From Byssothecium circinans (Eukaryota > Ascomycota > Dothideomycetes > Pleosporales > Massarinaceae), in assembly GCA_010015675.1 (NCBI GenBank), contig ML977004.1, forward strand, positions 460,469 to 524,468: DNA of 64,000 nt, read 5' to 3'. Shown one piece after another: positions 57,982 to 64,000 of the stretch (positions are counted from its first letter, which is position 1; every line of letters starts with the position of its first letter). Under the pieces are notes generated by a model that was not told the DNA's origin, did not search any database, and saw nothing but the letters and a program-made list of their open reading frames with translations. Both the position numbers and the translations under genes were made by a program.

Positions 57982-59486
57982 ATGAAACTTCCAAGTCTGC
58001 GAGGAGCGCTGACCGCGCTTGCCTTACTATCAGTCAATTTCTTCGCATCAACATATGCCATAGATCTCGACACCACGCAGCCCGATCAAGTCCGGGGCGC
58101 AGCAAGAAATGTCGCCGAAGTACTCGTGTCGATGTACGCGAATACCCAAACGGGTGTCATTCTGTCGGGGATCCCAGGGCTTTTGACATATCCACCATAT
58201 TACTGGTGGGAAGCCGGCGCTATGTTCGGACAGCTCATCGACTATTGGTACTATACGGGAGATACGCAATGGAATGACATGATACGAGATGGAATTGTTC
58301 ATCAAATTGGGGAGGGCAGGAACTTCGTAAGTGGTCAACTTTTGAATGCTAAGGATGATGGCTGACAGGGAGATTGTAGATGCCAGCGAATCAGTCAAAG
58401 GATGAAGGAAACGACGACCAATTATTCTGGGCTTTCACCGCAATGTCTGCGGCTGAATACAACTTTCCCAATCCGCCCGACAACGTTCCTGGTTGGCTCG
58501 CTCTCGCGCAATCCGTCTTCAACCAGCTTAGTGATCGCTGGGAGAATCGGGTGTGTGGTGGAGGACTACGTTGGCAGATCTATCAATGGCTCCCTGGTTG
58601 GGACTACAAGAACCTCGCCTCGAACGGTGGCTTCTTTCAGCTTGGTGCGAGGCTGGCGCTATACACCGGTAATGATACCTATGCGCAGAAGGCGATAGAG
58701 GTCTATGACTGGATGTCGAACACAGTCCCACTCATCACGAAGGATTACCACGTTTTTGATGGGTTGGATGCTCTGAAAAACTGCTCGGAGCCTGATCGAT
58801 CGCAATGGACATACAACTACGGGATCATGATTGGGGGCGCTGCCTACGTAAGCTGCACTATTATTGTCTCCAATTGATACAACTCTAACAGCATATAGAT
58901 GTACAACTACACAAACGGAGCACAGATTTGGGCCGAACGTCTGCAAGGCTTCATCAATCGTATACCATATTTTATCCCCGAAGGATACGGCTCCATTATG
59001 CTCGAGCCCTGCGAAATCCCTCAGAAATGCAATATCGATCAAGTATCGTTCAAAGCCTACCTCGCCCGCTGGCTCGCCGTTTCCGCACAGCTCGCACCTT
59101 TCACTGCACCTCAAGTTATGCCGCATCTTCAAAAGGCCGGGAAGGCTGCGGCGCAGACGTGCGTTTCTTCCGATGGCGTACCCCTGCCATATAAGTGCGG
59201 AAATCGCTGGTACTGGAAAGGCTATGATGGCAATGGTGGTGTTGGGCAGCAATTGGCAGCGTTGAGTGTCATTAGTTCGAATCTTATCACGGTAGCTCAG
59301 CCTCCAAAGAATATCAACACAGGAGGCAACAGCAAGGGAGATCCAGGATTGGGCACAGGTGGATCGAAGCAACTTCCGACAACTCCTCGGCCTGACATCA
59401 CTGCGGCAGATAAAGCCGGTGCGTCGATCCTTACGTTATTAGTGTTGGGTGCGATGTTCGGTGGGAGTTGGTGGTTGATACAATGA
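57982..59486 (+). CDS. dfg5: GPI-anchored GH76 alpha-1,6-mannanase-like cell-wall protein (Dfg5/Dcw1)
   Basis: Three exons, 57982-58326, 58380-58847 and 58899-59486, give 466 aa; phases agree and introns are 51-53 nt. Residues 1-26 form a signal peptide. The (alpha/alpha)6 domain of GH76 carries WWEAGAMFGQLIDYWYYTGD and the paired catalytic acids in NDDQLFW. Several NxS/T sites are present. The C-terminus has a Gly/Ser/Thr-rich stretch then a hydrophobic end (ILTLLVLGAMFGGSWWLI) as for GPI attachment. Dfg5/Dcw1 proteins transfer GPI-proteins from lipid to cell-wall glucan and are required for growth and filamentation. An upstream in-frame Met at about 57952 is possible, but 57982 gives the clean signal peptide. 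Confidence 0.95.
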
Positions 59487-59593
59487 AAACAGTAATACTA
59501 GGGTGAGTACTACGGGGTGTATATAACAATCTTCGTCGTTACAAAGTCGGCGAAATCGCTATTAATGGTTTGTATATCGGTAGAACATACGCA

Positions 59594-60583
59594 TTAATCA
59601 TGCGCATCTTTCACTGCCTCTCCCTTCCCATCCTTATCCTTACCCCCTTCATCCTTTCCATGTTCACCACCCTCTGTCTTCTTATGCTCACCTCCCCCAT
59701 ACTTCTCATACTCACCACCCACCCCCGACCCATGATTGTCCCCCTCACCCACCCCCTCCCTCGGAACCCAACACTTCACACTAACAATAACCCCCTCATC
59801 CCCCTTTCCCTTCTCCACCACCGTCCCATTCCCCGGGGCCGCACCACCCCGCCACCCACGCTCCCCCTCCCCCACATCCGCAATGCCCTTCCCAACCGCC
59901 AGCGCCTGCCTCTCCATCCTCTGTCCCACAACGCCATCCTCGTGCCTACAGTCCGCAAACGGATAAACAATGCAAAGAAACACGCCCTCTGGACGCGCGG
60001 ACTTGGCCTTGAGGATTCCGGCTACGATGTTCTGGCACGCGTAGGAGGGCTGGGAGAACGTGAAGCACCGGCCGCTATAGGAGGGCTTGTCGCAGATTTG
60101 GATGCGGGTTGGGGCGTTGGAGGGCGGGGGGAGGAGAGGAGGGTAGGAGGGTGGGTATGTGGGAAATGGGGTTGTGGCGTTTGTTGTTGTATTGGTGTTG
60201 GCGTACTGGGGCGGTGTGTTAGTATCTCAGTAGTGGAAGGTCGATGGGATACGTACGGGGCCATGTGGTGGAGTTGACAGAAGCGGTGGAGACCCGGTAC
60301 TAGTGGGCGCGTGAGTCAAGGACGCACTCTTCTCCGTCTTTGTTGACGAAGCCTTTGAAGATGAAGTGTGTGCCTTGAAGCTCGTGGTCGGTTTGGGTGC
60401 TGATTCGGGCGCTGGGGCTGCTGCAGCATTGGGATTAGCCCCTGGTATCGGATTGGGTACTGGTAGATTCGGTATGTTGAAACCGAAGCGTTTCGCAATA
60501 TTCGGTGCTAGTGAGGGTGCGGATTTGATAGCCGTCGCCAGGACTGCTGAGGTAACGAGGAGTAAAAGGGTGTGGAAGCGCAT
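59594..60583 (-). CDS. Secreted Cys-containing protein with Gly/Lys/Glu tail
   Basis: Two exons, 60583-60257 and 60205-59594, give 312 aa; the 51-nt intron is in phase. Residues 1-18 (MRFHTLLLLVTSAVLATA) are a signal peptide. A Pro/Ala/Ser/Thr-rich linker of about 110 residues follows, as in wall-attached proteins. The core (residues about 140-195) has five cysteines in ICDKPSYSGRCFTFSQ, YACQNI and FLCIVYPFADCR. The last 60 residues are strongly charged with GGE, GKD and GGK units. I recognise no domain; the core spacing slightly recalls small beta-sandwich secreted proteins. It may be a wall or effector-like protein. It ends only 108 bp from the convergent GH76 gene. Confidence 0.72.
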
Positions 60584-60989
60584 GGTGAGAGCTGCAGTTT
60601 TAAGAGACGTAAATGATATGAAAGTGGTCCTGGAGCGTTGAGCAAGTAGAGGAGTCGCGCGAAGGGCTTAATAGGCAGTAGGAATGAGTGAAGAGACGCC
60701 CTTGAATTCGTGATGTGGCAAATTGCCGTTGGTTGTGTAACATGCTCTGGGCGTTCACTGCGCTTTGCGGAGGGGCTGAAGAGTGAAGTGCGGGGATGAA
60801 ATTGCTCGCTTTCCAGACTATGAAGAAGAGCCAAGTATATTATATTTATAGTTGATGGCCGACGAAGGTACAAGCTTTCGGTCACTGAGCTGTCGCCCGC
60901 TTCATTCACACTACAACAAGTACATGAACTCATAATTCTTAAATGTTGTCCTTTGAAAGGTCTTATGATCCTCTACCACTACCCATTCC
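60584..60989. other. Upstream region of the secreted protein
   Basis: 406 bases between the secreted-protein start and the 3' end of the decayed transporter. No other feature was seen. Confidence 0.45.
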
Positions 60990-61570
60990 TCACTCGTGGT
61001 TCTCGTCCTCCGCATCCTTCAACTTACTCTCCCCGACGAAAACCCATGGCATGATAAACAGATGGATCTTGATCAAGAAGTATAAGAGTACTATCGGTAT
61101 CTTCGCCGGCAGGTACCATGGCAGGTCTACTGTCTGAAATTTCTGCGGTGAGATGATATTGCCAACCGTTTACGCGATGTCTCAATCACAGAAACTGCGA
61201 TCTGCTTCGCCGAGCCAGCCACATTCAATACCTGCAGTCCTGAGATTTTAGCCTATCCGATCGGAATCCCGGCGGAGAGGTGATATATAATCAGCGCCGG
61301 AGCCTCATTAGAAGTCCGTATAAGGATCGCCCCCAGAAGACCACAGAGTTATATCCACAATATAAGCGTGGCGTTGTAGTTCTATATTTTTGGTAATCTA
61401 GGTTGAACGCACCAACTCATCCAAAAGAAAGTACAACTACGTCGTTTGATCTCGAAACGCCCAGAAGATTGCCAATAACTTACTCGTTGCCACAGATCCA
61501 CTCAATATGCGCTTCCTCTTATTCCGCGGTCAAAAACCTGCCAGTTGTGAATTCCTAGGCCGATACCAAT
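60990..61570 (-). pseudogene. Decayed MFS transporter (Dal5/allantoate-permease type), C-terminal part
   Basis: Minus-strand remains of the C-terminal half of a major facilitator of the anion:cation symporter family. The readable order is a cytosolic-loop-like piece (EEAHIEWICGNE) near 61510, a helix region with GLLGAILI, then ISGLQVLNVAGSAKQIAVS matching the family's NVAGHTKK segment, then after a frame change NIISPQKFQTVDLPWYLPAK, matching GNI..P..F, and a final helix and charged tail (SKLKDAEDENHE) ending at TGA 60992-60990. In-frame stops at 61351-61349 (TAA) and 61255-61253 (TAG) are each one C-to-T change from Gln codons in CA context. The N-terminal half is absent. Confidence 0.65.
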
Positions 61571-62372
61571 ACCATGGTATTTTACTTCAAAGGTGAATAC
61601 TTCATAACAACGCGCGAAGCTCGTTTCAGTATAAGAGGCAGCTTATACTCAAACTATTACGGATTACTGCTAGTAGTCTACATTAAAGGAAATAGGGTAC
61701 AAAGTGACATACCCCTATCCACTGCCACCGTGGCGCGTGGTACTCACTCCAGCACAATAGCACCAGCTCCGAACAAGCGCCACAGCACAGCCCCACCTAA
61801 GCCCTTTTCGCCACGCGGGCACACGTCACCATTCGGCTGCCTTTAATCGGCACACCACATGCGTCGTCTCTCAGACAATCCACGCACACATGATCGATCT
61901 TGAAGTGTTTGCGATAAGCGAATGCGAACGCCTTTACGCTGTGGCTTTGGAACCACACCTGCTTAAGAGCTACCTTTGTGGGTATAATGGAGTAAAAGCC
62001 AGGGAAGTAGGCGAATGCGAAATGACCTTGAGATATAAAGATCGCGTCTTATTAACACAATCTCATCCCACAGCACTGAGATAATTCGAATTCGCAAGCC
62101 TCACTCTTAACACATCTCTCATCTATCATTTTCATCTCGCACGTCTCTTCTCGCACCTCGCACCTCGCACCTCGCACCTCGCACCTCGCACCTCGTTCCT
62201 AAACCCAACCCCAGAATTCCAAATCCCACCTCCACCTACAACTAGTTAACTCAGCCCTGCCACCCACGCGCCACGCTATACCAATTCCAGCACCCTCCCC
62301 TAGTGATCCCGTCATACCGATCTCAAAATCACAACTACCGAGCCTTTACACGGAACATACATATATTGAGAC
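61571..62372. other. Intergenic with a 7-bp array
   Basis: About 0.8 kb upstream of the PPxY protein gene. Contains the CTCGCAC array at 62150-62195. A 90-codon frame at 61574-61846 and a 64-codon frame at 61890 have no recognisable features. Confidence 0.45.
62150..62195 (+). repeat. 7-bp repeat (CTCGCAC) x6.5
   Basis: Six perfect tandem copies of CTCGCAC plus CTCG, about 180 bases upstream of the next start codon. Same period as the arrays at 27425 and 35740 but a different unit; the unit differs from CTTTCAC at two positions. Confidence 0.96.
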
Positions 62373-62969
62373 ATGTGGCGCAAATGCTACCAACAAGCTG
62401 AACTCTTCACCCCCTCGGAATATCAAACACGCCGCCACCACCGCAAAAGCCAAAACCGACACCTCAATACCACCTTCACATCGTCCCAACAAAGCGAGAT
62501 ATCCCAGGAACAATCACCGCCAACGCCAGTCCTCATCATTCCCTACCACCGCCGCCGTCATCAGCACCGCTCCCACCACCACTGCCACGGTGGACTCCTA
62601 GCAAGTATGGCCGCACTTCTACTTGCTACAATTTCCCTCGGCGTGGAGAAGATCCAGAAGAAGACGGAGGAGAGGAAGATTCGGAAAGCGAGTGCTGAGT
62701 GGGAGACTGTGAATGCTAGGGAGGAGTCTAGTAGTGCTGTGTTTGATAGCGCGATAGGACCCGGGGAGAGACGGAGGGGAAGGGGACTACGGAGAAGAGA
62801 GGAGGGGAAAAGGAAGAGTGGAGATGAGAGGGCCGAAAGACGAAGTGAGAATTTTGATCATGAGGGGGATGAGGATAGGGATGGGGGAGAGGGTGAAGAG
62901 TCGCCGCCGCCGCGGTATGAGGATGTTGTTGGAGCAAGGGGTGTGGATGGAGTTGGAGTTAGAGACTGA
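62373..62969 (+). CDS. Hypothetical membrane protein with PPxY motif
   Basis: 198 aa without intron. An N-terminal half rich in Ser, Gln, Arg and His (HRRRHQHRSHHHCHGG) leads to one hydrophobic segment (LLASMAALLLATISLGVEKI, residues about 75-93). The C-terminal half is very charged (RRRGRGLRRREEGKRKSGDE), ending in SPPPRYEDVV, a PPxY motif of the sort recognised by WW domains of Nedd4/Rsp5 ubiquitin ligases. Small fungal membrane proteins with a PPRYEDV-like end are widespread and of unknown role. Low complexity makes it hard to rule out a chance frame, but the helix plus PPxY arrangement argues for a gene. Confidence 0.55.
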   Translation: MWRKCYQQAELFTPSEYQTRRHHRKSQNRHLNTTFTSSQQSEISQEQSPPTPVLIIPYHRRRHQHRSHHHCHGGLLASMAALLLATISLGVEKIQKKTEERKIRKASAEWETVNAREESSSAVFDSAIGPGERRRGRGLRRREEGKRKSGDERAERRSENFDHEGDEDRDGGEGEESPPPRYEDVVGARGVDGVGVRD

Positions 62970-63605
62970 GATGGGGATGGCGGTGGTCGTGGTGGTGTCG
63001 GTGTGGGTGTTGCGGGGCGAACATAAACGCAGGTTAGCATGGGATCTGACAGGTTGGCACGCCACACACAATAACGCGTCACAGTGTCTTAACAACTCTA
63101 TATGGCCAAGTTCACATTCATGTGCATACAGGCCCTGAGTGCGTTCTGCGTCAGAATGCATGTAGTACCCGAGACCAACGCCTTCTACAAACAAAACCGT
63201 CTAGGGCACGGCATGCCATTTTCTATCCACACGACTCTAACGGAAACGAAAACAAACGGAATTTCAATTACAACACCTAAACGAACGATCCATAATCTCT
63301 TACAACCTTGAAAGTCAACTCCCCTACATCGCATTAAATATATTCTTTATTCCCTCTATCCTCTTCTCTACCACTCCCCCTTTTTACATTATATTACTTG
63401 CATTCACAATTAAATCCACGCCTTCTACTATATTCCACCACGCACCTCCCTTCCAAACATCTCAAACAACACCCGTCACATATTACTGCGCACTCAAAAT
63501 CTTTCATCAATATTAATTGCACTACCCTACCATTCGCAGTCCAATCATTCCTCTGTTCCACAAACCCGTCCTCTCTTTAGAACAAGGCTCTAGAAAGCCG
63601 CCATC
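62970..63605. other. AT-rich spacer
   Basis: About 0.64 kb with A/C-rich composition from 63200 onwards. No gene was recognised. Confidence 0.45.
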
Positions 63606-63930
63606 TCAGGAAGCAAGCGAATGATGTAATGAGTTATCTATCCATCTATCGAGCGCCAATGCACGCTGATGCAAACCATGCCCGCCGCCGACGCCGAAGC
63701 AGGAAAGGAAAGGAAAGACCGTGTACCGTGTAATCGCCTCGCCGTGTACATAAACGCCTTGAAAATGCGCAGGTAAACCCACCCAGTGCCCAACGCCCAC
63801 CTTATTATCATTAGTCGTGTAGAAATTAGCCGTGGGGAAATAAAGCAATCTATACCCCGTACGTCTAACACCATCGCGCAGCGACGTCCAAACGCCGCTG
63901 ACCCGTCAGAAAAAAAGGGAAGAATCACAT
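63606..63930 (-). CDS. Possible 3' exon of a gene crossing the right edge
   Basis: A minus-strand frame of about 95 codons to a stop at 63606 begins after a good acceptor (TTCTGACGGGTCAG, ending at about 63891 on the minus strand). It reads GVWTSLRDGVRRTGYRLL, YFPTANFYTTNDNKVGVGHW and VGLPAHFQGVYVHGE. The composition looks coding (Gly, Tyr, Val balanced; no low complexity). A possible donor (GTACTGAC) near 63939 would mark an upstream exon running off the window. No family is recognised, and chance cannot be excluded. Confidence 0.35.
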
Positions 63931-64000
63931 TGTGTCAGTACCGCACAACGCAGCATTAGAGCCCAAAGAACGTAGTCTTTAGACCTGTTCGCGATGCTCC

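Overview
The window is nuclear DNA of a filamentous ascomycete (Pezizomycotina; Dothideomycetes is plausible but not proven). The evidence is many short spliceosomal introns (mostly 44-60 nt, GT..AG, with CTAAC/CTGAC-like branch sites), a Zn2Cys6 regulator, a septin, Sho1, a PROPPIN, a secreted AA9 and AA3 enzyme pair, and decayed secondary-metabolism and transporter genes. No prokaryotic, viral, CRISPR, rRNA or confident tRNA feature was seen. Gene models were built by eye by joining exons whose phases agree.

0.5-15.5 kb: a Zn2Cys6 regulator; a large conserved fungal protein with an RGG tail; a Baeyer-Villiger monooxygenase split by a complete Tc1/mariner element; the divergent remains of a thiolation-thioesterase (NRPS-like) gene; an F-box protein; two adjacent decayed copies of one unknown gene; a tyrosine phosphatase. 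The transposon, the remains and the nonsense-ridden copies make this the most disturbed part.

16-31.6 kb: a PQ-loop membrane protein with micro-exons, about 4.2 kb with no recognisable gene, then core genes: septin Cdc11 (minus) divergent from PROPPIN Hsv2 (plus), ceramide synthase, and a Bax-inhibitor-1 protein.

32-48 kb: a frameshifted rhodopsin-domain membrane protein, a frameshifted MBOAT acyltransferase, the osmosensor Sho1, a dynactin p24-like protein divergent from a vacuolar-type amino-acid transporter, then mitochondrial genes: bS16m divergent from NAD(P)HX epimerase, and methylcrotonoyl-CoA carboxylase beta.

48.6-64 kb: a secreted GMC (AA3) oxidoreductase, an Aim9-like kinase-fold protein, a secreted AA9 polysaccharide monooxygenase, a GPI-anchored GH76 (Dfg5) cell-wall protein, a secreted Cys-containing protein with a charged Gly/Lys/Glu tail, a decayed MFS transporter, a small PPxY membrane protein, and a possible exon cut by the right edge. 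AA3 and AA9 could act together outside the cell; Dfg5 and Sho1 concern the wall and osmotic sensing.

The best new observations are: the TA-exact, frame-preserving transposon insertion two codons after the BVMO fingerprint; the adjacent NRPS-like remains; an in-frame acidic extension after the F-box stop; hidden genes and remains (bS16m, rhodopsin-domain, MFS) recoverable only by joining exons or frames; and three unrelated 7-bp repeat arrays.
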